Shown: positions 6,863 to 14,758 of the stretch, in pieces
Numbering within the stretch: the first letter of the stretch is position 1
Layout: the number at the start of each line of letters is the position of its first letter
Origin: Alphaproteobacteria bacterium
GTDB lineage: Bacteria > Pseudomonadota > Alphaproteobacteria > Micropepsales > Micropepsaceae
Assembly (NCBI GenBank): GCA_013697055.1
Contig: JACCXK010000195.1
Coordinates: 1 to 36,213 of the forward strand
Direction: 5' to 3'
Length of the DNA stretch: 36,213 bases
Notes under the pieces: generated by a model
What the model was told of the DNA's origin: nothing
Databases searched by the model: none
Seen by the model: only the letters and a program-made list of their open reading frames with translations
Translations under genes and position numbers: made by a program

Positions 6863-7450
6863 TTACGACATCACCACCAGCACGACGCGGCGGTTCTGCG
6901 CGCGGCCGACGCGGGTCTTGTTGCTGCCGGCCGGATCTTCCTTGCCATAGGAGATTGCCGACATGCGGTTGAGCGGCACGCCATGACGGTTCATGAAGAC
7001 GCGGACGGCTTCGGCGCGCTCTTCGCCCAACCGTTGATTGACCGTCTCCGGGCCGCGCGCGTCGGTGTGACCCTGGATTTCCAGATAGACATTGCGGTTG
7101 TCGGTCTTCAGCTTGTCGGCAAACTCGGTCAGGCGCTGCTGGGCTTCCGGCGAGAGCTTGGCGCTGGCGGCCTTGAACTTCACCGAATCGTCCGACAGGA
7201 CCATGGAGTAGAGGAACTTGCCTTCGGCCAGCTTGCCCGCCGCGGTCGCACGGTCGAGCGCTTCCTTGGTGGATTGGTCAAGCTGGGCTAGCTGGGTGGT
7301 ATGACGGTCCACCTGGGACTGGGTCGCCTGCGTCTTGGCATCGACGACGGCAACATGCTGATCGACGTAATCACGGGTCGCACATCCTCCCAGGCTGATG
7401 GCCGCGGCAACCATGGCGGAGGTGAGGACGGCGGTCTTCAATTTATGCAT
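6863..7450 (-). CDS. OmpA-family outer-membrane lipoprotein (Pal-like)
   Basis: The 195-residue protein begins with a lipoprotein signal peptide ending in the lipobox LGGC at about residue 24. A coiled-coil-like stretch follows (about 30-75: DYVDQHVAVVDAKTQATQSQ and so on), then an OmpA C-terminal peptidoglycan-binding domain (about 85-195). Conserved OmpA features are the IQGHTDARGPETVNQRLGEE block (NxxLSxxRA region), an ERAEAVRVF helix and a final RAQNRRVVLVV strand; the aspartate of GHTD and the arginine of NRRV bind diaminopimelate in the family. Such proteins tie the outer membrane to the cell wall. It differs from true Pal in having the coiled-coil part and no tol genes around it. GGGAAAAGC precedes the chosen ATG; the frame continues to 7621 but without lipobox logic. 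A strong terminator follows. Confidence 0.88.
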   Translation of the reverse strand: MHKLKTAVLTSAMVAAAISLGGCATRDYVDQHVAVVDAKTQATQSQVDRHTTQLAQLDQSTKEALDRATAAGKLAEGKFLYSMVLSDDSVKFKAASAKLSPEAQQRLTEFADKLKTDNRNVYLEIQGHTDARGPETVNQRLGEERAEAVRVFMNRHGVPLNRMSAISYGKEDPAGSNKTRVGRAQNRRVVLVVMS

Positions 7451-7961
7451 CGCTTTTCCCTTGTGTTTCTGCCCCGGGGGCCCACTGCAGGGTCGTGCGA
7501 CAGTGTGGCGGAAATGGGCCCGAAAAGGTCCGGATGCGCGGCGAGTCTTCGCCAAATTTGGCGACGGGCGAATTCGGCAAGAGCCGGAACCTGCGTTGCA
7601 GCACCATCTCAATTTCCGCAAGATCGGGCAGCGGCGTCAAGATGTTGCGACACGACGGCAGAGAGGTTGCTCTCACTGCCTTGCAGCAGCAAACCGAGTT
7701 CTAGGCTTCGCCTGCTGGGCCTGCCGCTGGCGGCGGCCTTGTGCGGGCGCGGTGATGTCATCACCCGATGCGGGTGCGCCATGGTGATTGCGCGCCACTT
7801 CGCTTGCCCAAATAAATGGCACCGCCGCACGCGCGACAACGCGCACATTCCCAAACGCATAATCCTTACAAAACTTTTATAAAAGCTTCATGGCGGAACG
7901 GTACGCCAGACCTGCCGTGCGCGGAAATATCCGGCACGGCCTTCCATCACAGGGGTCATCC
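7451..7961. other. Divergent 511-base intergenic region with a 16-bp palindrome
   Basis: No protein is supported here. It separates the divergent OmpA-family and autotransporter genes. TCGCCAAATTTGGCGA at 7549-7564 is a perfect 16-bp palindrome, a candidate operator. CTTTTATAAAAG (about 7873-7884) is a second, AT-rich palindrome close to the autotransporter start and could overlap its promoter. Both are seen in the sequence; binding factors are unknown. Confidence 0.5.
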
Positions 7962-10508
7962 ATGCCGGGCCGTTCCATTCTCCAGTTGAAATCTGTCTTG
8001 ACCAGCGGGGTGATGCTGAGCGCATTGCTCGCCACCGGTGCCCAGATTTCTGGCGCAATGGCCGCACCGACCCAGATTCTGCGGCCCAACACCATAACCA
8101 CTGCCGGTTCTGTCTCCGCCACCCTGAACGGCACAACCGTCGTCAACCAGGGCCTGCAAGGCGTCAACCGTCTCTCCGCCCTCACCACCAAGGATTTCGC
8201 CGGCGATACCTTCGGCGCCTATTCAGGCCTGGACGTGCTTCCCGGCACCTGGCGCAAGACCGCCACCGGCTATACCGGCGTGCTCTACGCCCTGCCGGAC
8301 CGTGGACCCAACGCTGTCGGCGCCGTCACCTTCAGCGACTATCCCGGCCGCGTGAACAGCTTCGACATGAATTTCACGCCCTATACCGGCACCGCCGCGC
8401 TGGCGGCCAATGCCAATGTGCTGCAGTTGACCCAGAAGGGCGGCTTCTTTTTCAAGGACTTCAACGGCAACGTCACCACCGGCCTGGATCCGGGGCTGCC
8501 CGGCGCGAACGCCTTCGTCAGCCAAGGCGGCTACATCCTGCCGGGCTCCAAGATCGGCGCCGCCGCCGGCAAGATCAGCCTGGACGCCGAAGCCCTGCGC
8601 TTTCTCAATGACGGCAGCTTCTATGTCGGCGACGAATATGGCGCCAACGTCTATTACTTCGACAAGACCGGCAATCTGAAGGCCGTGGTGACGCCGCCGC
8701 CTGCTTTGGTCCCGCGCACCAGCGCCACCGCCACCACACCGGAAACCTTGTCCTTCACCTCGCTCGCCGATGCCGCGGTCGGTCGCCGCTTCAACCAGGG
8801 CATCGAAGGCATGGCGGTGACGCCGGACAACAAGAAGCTGGTCACCCTGCTGCAGAGCGCCACCTATCAGGACACCAACGGCACGCAGCAGCAAACCCGC
8901 ACCAACACCCGCCTGATGATCTATGACATCACCGGCACCAAGGCGCCGACCGCGCCGGTCGCCGACTATGTGCTGCAACTGCCGATCTACAACCTGGCCG
9001 CTACCGGCGGCGCCTCCGACCGTACCGCCGCCCAGTCCGAACTCCTGGCCCTGAACGACACCCAGTTCCTGGTGTTGTCTCGCGACGGCAGCGGGCTCGG
9101 CCAGGCGAACACGCCGCCGACCTTCAAGAGCGTGCTCTTGGTGGACACCGCCGGCGCCACCAATATCGCCGACACACCCTTCGAAACCAGCTATACCCCG
9201 ATTGCGCCGGGCGGCGTGCTGCTGACTTCGATCACGCCGGTGCAGCAGACCGAAGTGGTCAACATCCTAAACACCACGCAGCTCAGCAAGTTCGGCATCA
9301 ATATCAACAACGGCATAGCCGGCAGCGCCAACGCGGTCAGCCCCACTACCCTCACCGAGAAGTTCGAGGGCATGGCGCTGGTGCCGGCGCTGGAGGAAGG
9401 CGCACCGCAGGATTATTTCCTGCTGGTGGGCGACGACAACGACTTTCTCTCCAGCACCTGCAACACCGGCGGCGTCCCTTGCGCGCAAGGCATCAACAGC
9501 GACGCCGTCATCCTGGTCTACCGCCTGACCTTGCCGACCTATGTGGATTCCCAGTTTCTCCAGTCCATGATCACCAGCGCCCCCGCCACCCTGAGCATGA
9601 GCGTGCTGGCTTCGCGCCAGATGGCGGTGTCTACGGACATCGGCCAGCATCTGGAAGTGCGCCGCCACGACGACGGCGTGACGCCGGCGCAATCCGGTGT
9701 CGGCCTGTCGGTCTGGGCGGGCGGCAACTGGGCGACCCAGGACGAAACCGCCAAGACCCTCAGCGGCGATATCTATGGCGCGACCGTCGGCCTGGATGCG
9801 CAGCTCGACGATGCCATCATGGTCGGCGTGGCGGCCGGCATGCAAAAGGGCAACGCCAGCAGCGTCAACGGCATTGGCGAGCAATTCCGCGCCATACAGG
9901 TGTCGCTCTATGGCGCCTTCGAGCAAGGCGGCTTCTTCGCCGATGTCACCGGCACCTATAGCGACCAGCGCTTCCGCAACATCACCAGGGCCGCGGCCTA
10001 TGGCCTGACCGCCACTGGCGACACCAACGGCACGGGCTGGGGCTTCACGGGAGAAGCCGGCTATCTGGCGCAACTGGATGACGACTTCCGCCTCGGCCCG
10101 GTGGCCGGATTCCAGGTCATCAACACCGATGTGGACGGCTATGCCGAGAGCGGGGCGGCCGGCGGCAACGTGCTGTTCCCCGCTCTGTCGCGCGATTCCG
10201 TCAACGGCTTCTTCGGCGGCGAGGCGTCTACCACCATCGCCGGGCTGCGCGCCATCTTCCGCCTCACCTACAATACCGATGACGGCTATGACGCGCAGAA
10301 CGCCACGGTCAGCCTGATCAACGCCAACAATGCCATGGGCATCCAGAGTGTCGTGTTGCCCAGCCTGGGCCAGGCCCATGTCGCGCCCTCGCTGACCGTG
10401 ACCGGCGCCGGCAAGGACCTGAACTGGTTCGTCAGCTATGGCGCCAATATCGGCGTCGATGCCGGTGTGCAGCACCATGTCTCGGGCGGCTTCAAGCTGG
10501 CCCTGTAA
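7962..10508 (+). CDS. Phytase-like esterase domain fused to an autotransporter beta-barrel
   Basis: The 848-residue protein has a signal peptide (about residues 1-34, ending AMA before APTQ), an esterase-like domain of the phytase-like family (PF13449 type, about 40-540) and a C-terminal autotransporter beta-domain (about 555-848). Phytase-like landmarks are YALPDRGPNA, LDAEALRFLNDGSFYVGDEYG, FNQGIEGMAVTPDNKK, EKFEGMALVPALEEG and LLVGDDNDF; the acidic residues in them are typical of metal-binding propellers. The barrel has alternating aromatic/hydrophobic strands (GLSVWAGGNWATQ, GFTGEAGYLAQL, NWFVSYGANIGVD) and ends in GGFKLAL. A type Va export route is therefore inferred, placing the enzyme on the cell surface. 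An AGGGGT lies just before the ATG at 7962; an in-frame ATG at 7890 is less likely because it would lengthen the signal peptide. The substrate cannot be told from sequence. Confidence 0.85.
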   Translation: MPGRSILQLKSVLTSGVMLSALLATGAQISGAMAAPTQILRPNTITTAGSVSATLNGTTVVNQGLQGVNRLSALTTKDFAGDTFGAYSGLDVLPGTWRKTATGYTGVLYALPDRGPNAVGAVTFSDYPGRVNSFDMNFTPYTGTAALAANANVLQLTQKGGFFFKDFNGNVTTGLDPGLPGANAFVSQGGYILPGSKIGAAAGKISLDAEALRFLNDGSFYVGDEYGANVYYFDKTGNLKAVVTPPPALVPRTSATATTPETLSFTSLADAAVGRRFNQGIEGMAVTPDNKKLVTLLQSATYQDTNGTQQQTRTNTRLMIYDITGTKAPTAPVADYVLQLPIYNLAATGGASDRTAAQSELLALNDTQFLVLSRDGSGLGQANTPPTFKSVLLVDTAGATNIADTPFETSYTPIAPGGVLLTSITPVQQTEVVNILNTTQLSKFGININNGIAGSANAVSPTTLTEKFEGMALVPALEEGAPQDYFLLVGDDNDFLSSTCNTGGVPCAQGINSDAVILVYRLTLPTYVDSQFLQSMITSAPATLSMSVLASRQMAVSTDIGQHLEVRRHDDGVTPAQSGVGLSVWAGGNWATQDETAKTLSGDIYGATVGLDAQLDDAIMVGVAAGMQKGNASSVNGIGEQFRAIQVSLYGAFEQGGFFADVTGTYSDQRFRNITRAAAYGLTATGDTNGTGWGFTGEAGYLAQLDDDFRLGPVAGFQVINTDVDGYAESGAAGGNVLFPALSRDSVNGFFGGEASTTIAGLRAIFRLTYNTDDGYDAQNATVSLINANNAMGIQSVVLPSLGQAHVAPSLTVTGAGKDLNWFVSYGANIGVDAGVQHHVSGGFKLAL

Positions 10509-10514
10509 AATCCG

Positions 10515-10552
10515 CCGCAAGGACCCGGACCGCGTGGTTCGGGTCCCTGCGG
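10515..10552. repeat. Long stem-loop after the autotransporter gene
   Basis: CCGCA/TGCGG (10515-10519/10548-10552), GGACCCG/CGGGTCC and an inner GACC/GGTT form one nearly continuous hairpin of about 16 bp with an A-C mismatch. No T-run follows. It lies 7 bases after the stop and may protect or attenuate the transcript reading into the antiporter gene. Confidence 0.5.
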
Positions 10553-10610
10553 GCAGGCCCCCTTGGACAAGATTGTGGGCAGGCCGGCGATTGTCCTACA
10601 CAATCGGCAC

Positions 10611-12224
10611 ATGCTGCTTCCCGAACTTCCCCTCACCTTTGCGCTGATCGCGATCACCGGCTTTGCCGCCCTGGCGGCGCGGCGCTGGGACATTCCGATT
10701 TCCATCTTCCTGGTGCTGCTGGGCTTAGGCATCAGCTTCCTGCCCGGCATACCGCGCATCGAGTTGCGCCCCGAACTGGTGCTGAGCCTGTTCTTGCCGC
10801 CTCTTCTCTATCGCGCCGGGGTGCAGATGAGCTGGCGCGGCTTCAAGGCCAATTTGCGACCGATCCTGCTTCTGGCGGTGGGCGCGGTGATCTTCACCGC
10901 CGTGGCGGTGGCCGGGGTGTCCTATTACCTCCTGGGCCTGCCGCTGGCGGTGGGCTTTGTGCTGGGCGCAGTGGTATCGCCGCCCGACGCCGTGGCGCCC
11001 ATGGCCATCGCGCGCCGATTCGCCCTGCCCAGCCGTATCCTCACCATCCTGGAAGGGGAAGGGCTGGTGAACGACGCCACCGCCCTGATCCTGTTCAGTT
11101 TCGCGGTGGGCGCGGTGACCATGGGACGCACCTTTTCGCTGCCGGCGGCGGTTGGCGAATTCCTGATGATCGTGGCGGGCGAAATCGTGTGGGGCTTGGG
11201 TGTCGGCTGGGGCGCATTGGTCGTGCGCCGCTGGGCGGGCGAGCCGCGGGTGGAGATGGTGTTCGCGCTGCTGACCCCCTTCGTCGCGTTCTGGATACCG
11301 GAAAGCCTGGGCGGGTCGGGTGTGCTGGCCACCGTGGTCACCGGCCTTTACGTCAGCTGGAATGGCCCGCGCTTCATCTCGCCCGCCACGCGCCTGCAAG
11401 GCTTCTTTGTCTGGGACCTGGTAATTTACCTGATCGAGGGGCTGGTGTTCCTGATCACCGGACTGCAGGCGCGCGTGATCGCCGACACGCTGGACCTGTC
11501 GCAATGGAAAAGCCTGGCGCTGGCCTGCGCCCTGATCTGCATCGTCATCATTGTGGTGCGGTTCATCTGGGTATTCATGGCGACCTACATCACGCGGATT
11601 GTGCCCTCCATCGCGCGGCACGACCCCTTGCCGCCATGGCAAGGGATTTTCATCATCGCCTTCACCGGCATCCGGGGTGTGGTGTCGCTGGCGGCGGCGC
11701 TGTCCATTCCCATCATGGCGGACGGCGCGCCCTTTCCCCATCGCGGCCTGTTGCTGCTGATTACCTTCAGCGTGATCCTAGTGACCCTGGTGGGCCAGGG
11801 TTTCACCCTGCCCTGGGTGATCCGGCACCTGGGCATCGCCGAACATGGCCGGCGCGAAGCCGATACCGACAAGAAGCGCGAGATCAGCGCCCGGCTGGCC
11901 AGCATAGACGCAGCCCTGGCGCGGCTGGATTCGCTGGAAGGCGCGGTAGCGGCCCCTGAAACCGTGTCGGCGCTCAGGCGGCGCAACGAGGATCGCCGCG
12001 CCTATTTCGTCGCAGCCTGCCAGGATTTGGGCACCGGCGATATCAGCAACGCCAGTGCGGCGCTGCAGCTTCAGTTCCTGGATGCCGAGCGCGCCAGCAT
12101 CTCTGATTTGTATTACCGCAGCGAAATCAGCGACGATGCCCGCCGCCGCATCGAGCGCGAGTTGGACCTGGAGGATTCGCGCATCCGCCACAGCGCGGAA
12201 AGCGGCGCGGCACGGGCGCTGTAA
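10611..12224 (+). CDS. Na+/H+ antiporter, CPA1 family
   Basis: The 537-residue protein has about 12 hydrophobic helices over residues 1-405 and a hydrophilic cytoplasmic tail (about 410-537) rich in Arg, Glu and Ala with coiled-coil character (REISARLASIDAALARLDSL). CPA1 landmarks are FLPPLLYRAG (61-70), VVSPPDAVAP with D126, and EGEGLVNDATALILF with N154 and D155, the acidic pair expected to carry ions. The helix GIRGVVSLAAALSIP is also characteristic. Such proteins exchange cytoplasmic Na+ (sometimes K+) for external H+, controlling pH and salt tolerance. The start at 10611 (MLLPELPLTF) is chosen because it directly precedes the first helix; the frame opens at 10563 without a better signal. 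It runs on the same strand as the autotransporter, with 102 bases between. A palindromic repeat follows. Confidence 0.92.
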   Translation: MLLPELPLTFALIAITGFAALAARRWDIPISIFLVLLGLGISFLPGIPRIELRPELVLSLFLPPLLYRAGVQMSWRGFKANLRPILLLAVGAVIFTAVAVAGVSYYLLGLPLAVGFVLGAVVSPPDAVAPMAIARRFALPSRILTILEGEGLVNDATALILFSFAVGAVTMGRTFSLPAAVGEFLMIVAGEIVWGLGVGWGALVVRRWAGEPRVEMVFALLTPFVAFWIPESLGGSGVLATVVTGLYVSWNGPRFISPATRLQGFFVWDLVIYLIEGLVFLITGLQARVIADTLDLSQWKSLALACALICIVIIVVRFIWVFMATYITRIVPSIARHDPLPPWQGIFIIAFTGIRGVVSLAAALSIPIMADGAPFPHRGLLLLITFSVILVTLVGQGFTLPWVIRHLGIAEHGRREADTDKKREISARLASIDAALARLDSLEGAVAAPETVSALRRRNEDRRAYFVAACQDLGTGDISNASAALQLQFLDAERASISDLYYRSEISDDARRRIERELDLEDSRIRHSAESGAARAL

Positions 12225-12238
12225 CGCCCCCACTCACC

Positions 12239-12318
12239 ATGGGCGGGCTTGACCCGCCCATCCAGGGTTTTAGGCACTGTTGTCGGTGGCCCTGGATGGC
12301 CGGGTCGGGCCCGGCCAT
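12239..12318. repeat. Compound palindromic repeat between convergent genes
   Basis: Three inverted-repeat pairs are nested and adjacent: ATGGGCGGG/CCCGCCCAT (12239-12261, 9 bp, 5-base loop), ATCCAGGG/CCCTGGAT (12260-12267/12290-12297) and ATGGCCGGG/CCCGGCCAT (12296-12318, 9 bp, 5-base loop). This style of GGGCTTGACCCG palindrome is common in alphaproteobacterial intergenic spaces. T5 at 12325-12329 lies six bases past the last stem, so it may terminate the antiporter transcript. Confidence 0.75.
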
Positions 12319-12327
12319 GGAGAATTT

Positions 12328-12774
12328 TTAGAGAGGCCGTTTCCACACCAGCATCTTGCTGGTGAGTATCTGAACCACTTCGCCCCGCTGGTTCTTGGTC
12401 TCGGTGCGGACCGTGATCATGCCGCGCTCCGGCTTGGAGCGTGATGGTGTCACCTCGAGGATTTCACTCGTCGCCTGCAGCACATCGCCCGGCCGCGTGG
12501 GGCGCGGCCAGGTGATTTCGCCGCCGGCGCCGATCAGCCCGCCCGCGATGGGCATGCCGCTTTTGACCAAAAGCGACATGGTGATCGAGGCGGTGTGCCA
12601 GCCGCTGGCGGCAAGGCCCTGGAAGAAGCTCTTGTCCGCATCCTCTTCGCTGAGATGAAAAGGCTGCGGATCAAAGCGCGCGGCGAACGCCTTGATCTGG
12701 GCGGAATCCAGCGCGTGGGTGGCGCTGGTGAAGCGCTGACCCACATGGAAGTCCTCCAGATAAAGCCCCGTCAT
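12328..12774 (-). CDS. MaoC-like (R)-specific enoyl hydratase domain protein
   Basis: The 148-residue protein is a single hot-dog fold MaoC-type domain. The start LYLEDFHVGQRFTSATHALD, the hydratase-type motif ARFDPQPFHLSEEDA with D35 and H40 (the catalytic Asp and His positions of the family), then FFQGLAASGWHTASI and the C-terminal strands GDVLQATSEILEV and MITVRTETKNQRGEVV are all present. Such enzymes add water to a trans-2-enoyl thioester to give the (R)-3-hydroxyacyl form. The acyl carrier (CoA or ACP) and the pathway are not shown; mesaconyl-CoA or beta-methylmalyl-type branches are possible. It is divergent from a LysR-type regulator (starts 102 bases apart), which therefore may control it. 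Confidence 0.88.
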   Translation of the reverse strand: MTGLYLEDFHVGQRFTSATHALDSAQIKAFAARFDPQPFHLSEEDADKSFFQGLAASGWHTASITMSLLVKSGMPIAGGLIGAGGEITWPRPTRPGDVLQATSEILEVTPSRSKPERGMITVRTETKNQRGEVVQILTSKMLVWKRPL

Positions 12775-12839
12775 CGCCCCATGCTAAGGCAGCCCGCCGC
12801 CTCTTCGCCATCGGGCGCTGGTCTCGTTCTGAAAAATGC

Positions 12840-12845
12840 TATAAT
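12840..12845 (+). promoter_or_regulatory. Perfect -10 box upstream of the LysR gene
   Basis: TATAAT lies 31 bases before the LysR start in the 102-base divergent gap. No good -35 box is seen at the right distance, so an activator-dependent or weak promoter is possible. The gap is also where LysR-type proteins usually bind. Confidence 0.3.
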
Positions 12846-12876
12846 TTTGGCCATTCTGTTCTAGAAAGTTGAAGAG

Positions 12877-13770
12877 ATGGAGCCCAAAGCCCCGACCCTC
12901 GACCAGATCGCCGTCTTTTTGGCGATCGTGGAGACCGGCAGTTTTTCCGCCGCCGCCCGCAAGCTGGGGCGCGCCACCTCGGTGGTCAGCTATGCCATCG
13001 CCAATCTGGAAGCCCAGCTTGGGGTCAGCCTGTTCGCCCGGGCCGGCACCGCCCGCCCCATCCTCACCGATGCGGGCCGCGCCATCCTGGCGGATAGCCG
13101 GGGCCTGGCCATCGCGCTGGATGGGCTGCTGGCCAAGGCGCGCGGGCTGACATCAGGCCTCGAAGCGGAAGTCCGTCTGGTGGTCGACGTTATGTGGCCG
13201 GCCAGGAAGCTGGTCAAAGCGCTGGACGAGTTTCGCAAGAAATTTCCCACCGTGCCCCCGCACCTTCAGGTGGAAGCCGCAGGCGCAGTGACCCGGAACG
13301 TGCTGGAGCGCGCGGCGGTGTTCGGCATCGGCGGTCCCCTTGAGTCCACCAATGACCTTCTGACCTGTGGACCGGCCGGCGCGGTGAAGATGCTGGCGGT
13401 GGCGGCGCCCGATCATCCGCTGGCGCAGGTCAAAGGACCGGTGAGTGCCGCAGCCGCCCGCGATCACATCCAACTGGTCCTGATTGACCGCTTGCATCTG
13501 CCAGAGGGTCGCGACTTTGGCGTGGTGGCGGTGAAAAGCTGGCGGCTGGCCGATCTTGGCGCCAAGCATGCCCTGCTCCTGGCGGGAATGGGCTGGGGCA
13601 GCATGCCCAAGCCGGTGGTGAATGATGACCTCAAGCGCGGCCGGCTGGTGGAATTGGACATCGAGACACAAGACGAATTGTCCTATGCCTTCCACACCAT
13701 CTATCGCAGCGACGCTCCCCCGGGTCCGGCAGCATCCTGGCTGATGGAGCGGCTGGCGATGAGCGCGTAG
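12877..13770 (+). CDS. LysR-family transcriptional regulator
   Basis: The 297-residue protein has the LysR winged helix-turn-helix at about residues 7-66 (LDQIAVFLAIVETGSFSAAA, then KLGRATSVVSYAIANLEAQL, then FARAGTARPILTDAG), which closely follows the family pattern. A linker helix and a substrate-binding domain (about 93-295) follow, including LVVDVMWPARKLVKALDEF and a late GMGWGSMPKPVV segment. LysR proteins bind a small effector and usually regulate a divergent gene plus their own. The divergent neighbour here is the MaoC-like hydratase, so a related acyl-thioester or dicarboxylic effector is a reasonable guess, no more. GAAGAG precedes the ATG. No co-transcribed partner follows. Confidence 0.93.
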   Translation: MEPKAPTLDQIAVFLAIVETGSFSAAARKLGRATSVVSYAIANLEAQLGVSLFARAGTARPILTDAGRAILADSRGLAIALDGLLAKARGLTSGLEAEVRLVVDVMWPARKLVKALDEFRKKFPTVPPHLQVEAAGAVTRNVLERAAVFGIGGPLESTNDLLTCGPAGAVKMLAVAAPDHPLAQVKGPVSAAAARDHIQLVLIDRLHLPEGRDFGVVAVKSWRLADLGAKHALLLAGMGWGSMPKPVVNDDLKRGRLVELDIETQDELSYAFHTIYRSDAPPGPAASWLMERLAMSA

Positions 13771-13874
13771 CCCGCCCGCAAAAGAAATCTCATTTCGGAA
13801 CGAAGCAGACGCTCGCGCATTGGCCCGAAGACGCGTAGAGTTTTTGCGTTCCATCAAACCATGGAGTGAATGAC

Positions 13875-14255
13875 ATGGCTGCGAAGAAGAAAAAGAAGGC
13901 GAAGAAAGCGGTGAAGGCCAAGAAGGCGCCCGCCAAGAAAGCCAAGAAGGTAGCGAAGAAGGCTACCAAGAAGACCAAGAAATCCCCGGCCAAGAAGACC
14001 GTGAAGGCCGCTGCCAAAAAGGCGCCGGCTAAGAAGGCTAAGAAGACGGCCCCCAAGAAAAAGCAGATCGTGGGCGAGGGCGATTACGCCGCTTCCGCCA
14101 AGTTCGACAAGGACCAGGCCAGTTTTGTCGCCAAGAACAAGGCCGCAATCCCCGCCATGGGCAAAGACGCCGAAAAGGCCCTGGACGGCCCGGAAGGCGA
14201 TGCCCTGCGCGAAGCCGAGGCCACGGCGGCTGCCCGCTCCCGCGACAATTTCTGA
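13875..14255 (+). CDS. Lysine-rich histone H1-like protein
   Basis: This 126-residue protein is almost half lysine and alanine in its first 75 residues: KKKKKAKKAVKAKKAPAKKA and further repeats of AKKAPAKKAKK, KKATKKTKKSPAKK and similar units. This resembles the lysine-rich tails of histone H1 and of bacterial Hc1/AlgP-like proteins, which bind DNA or RNA without sequence preference. The last 50 residues are different: acidic and ordered (VGEGDYAASAKFDKDQASFV, then DAEKALDGPEGDALREAEAT). GGAG at 13863-13866 lies 8 bases before the ATG at 13875; a GTG at 13866 in frame overlaps that ribosome-binding site and is less likely. It stands alone, with a very strong terminator behind it, as expected for an abundant protein. 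Confidence 0.8.
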   Translation: MAAKKKKKAKKAVKAKKAPAKKAKKVAKKATKKTKKSPAKKTVKAAAKKAPAKKAKKTAPKKKQIVGEGDYAASAKFDKDQASFVAKNKAAIPAMGKDAEKALDGPEGDALREAEATAAARSRDNF

Positions 14256-14270
14256 AGCATTTTGAAACGG

Positions 14271-14304
14271 AAACGCCGCGGCTCTCACGAGCCGCGGCGT
14301 TTTT
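14271..14304 (+). terminator. Strong intrinsic terminator after the histone-like gene
   Basis: AAACGCCGCGGCTC (14271-14284) continues through loop TCAC to GAGCCGCGGCGTTTT, a near-perfect 14-bp stem with a T-run to 14304. It lies between convergent genes (histone-like and msrB) and can act for plus-strand transcripts; the A-rich left side also gives the minus strand a partial T-run. Confidence 0.9.
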
Positions 14305-14315
14305 CGTTGGTGCGT

Positions 14316-14696
14316 CTACTTGGCGGCGGGCTTGAAATCCAGGGCGCAGCCATTCGTGCAATAGCGCAGGCCGGTCGGCCCGGGGCCGTCATTGAAGACA
14401 TGGCCCAGATGACCGCCGCATTTGGCGCAATTGAACTCGGTGCGCACCATGCCGTGGCTGGTGTCGGTGGTGGTGGTCACCGCACCTGGCTTGGTGTCCC
14501 AGAAGCTGGGCCAGCCGGTGCCGCTTTCGAACTTGGTATGGGCGTCGAACAGTTCGGCGCCGCAGCCGGCGCATTCGAACTCGCCAGGCCGCTTTTCATG
14601 GTTGAGCGGGCTGGAACCAGGGCGTTCGGTGCCGCGCTCGCGCAGCACGCGATACTGTTCCGGGGTCAATTGCCGTTCCGTCTTGGTGTCTGTCAT
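14316..14696 (-). CDS. msrB: Peptide methionine-(R)-S-oxide reductase
   Basis: The 126-residue enzyme reduces methionine-R-sulfoxide in damaged proteins, using thioredoxin. Zinc-binding cysteines C42 and C45 ([10 protein letters not shown]) and C90 and C93 ([15 protein letters not shown]) are present, as are the GTGWPSFW block (59-66) and the catalytic C113 in [13 protein letters not shown] second cysteine, C117, four residues after the catalytic one is a point to note, since many relatives have a small residue there. The length is normal for a single-domain cytoplasmic MsrB; no signal peptide is seen. No msrA is in the window. The ATG at 14696 follows an AGGAAGG-type purine stretch in the upstream 15 bases. 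Confidence 0.95.
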   Translation of the reverse strand: MTDTKTERQLTPEQYRVLRERGTERPGSSPLNHEKRPGEFECAGCGAELFDAHTKFESGTGWPSFWDTKPGAVTTTTDTSHGMVRTEFNCAKCGGHLGHVFNDGPGPTGLRYCTNGCALDFKPAAK

Positions 14697-14758
14697 GGTG
14701 TTTTTCCTTCCTCTCCCAATACGCGGCTAGCAGCAAATGGTTACGGGTTTGCATGCCT

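Noticed and set aside
9267..10520. 417-codon minus-strand open frame opposite the autotransporter
   Set aside because: Shadow of the barrel region; no family pattern, and the plus-strand reading is well supported.
13797..13875. EcfG-type promoter before the histone-like gene
   Set aside because: GGAAC occurs at 13797 but no CGTT stands 16-17 bases later.
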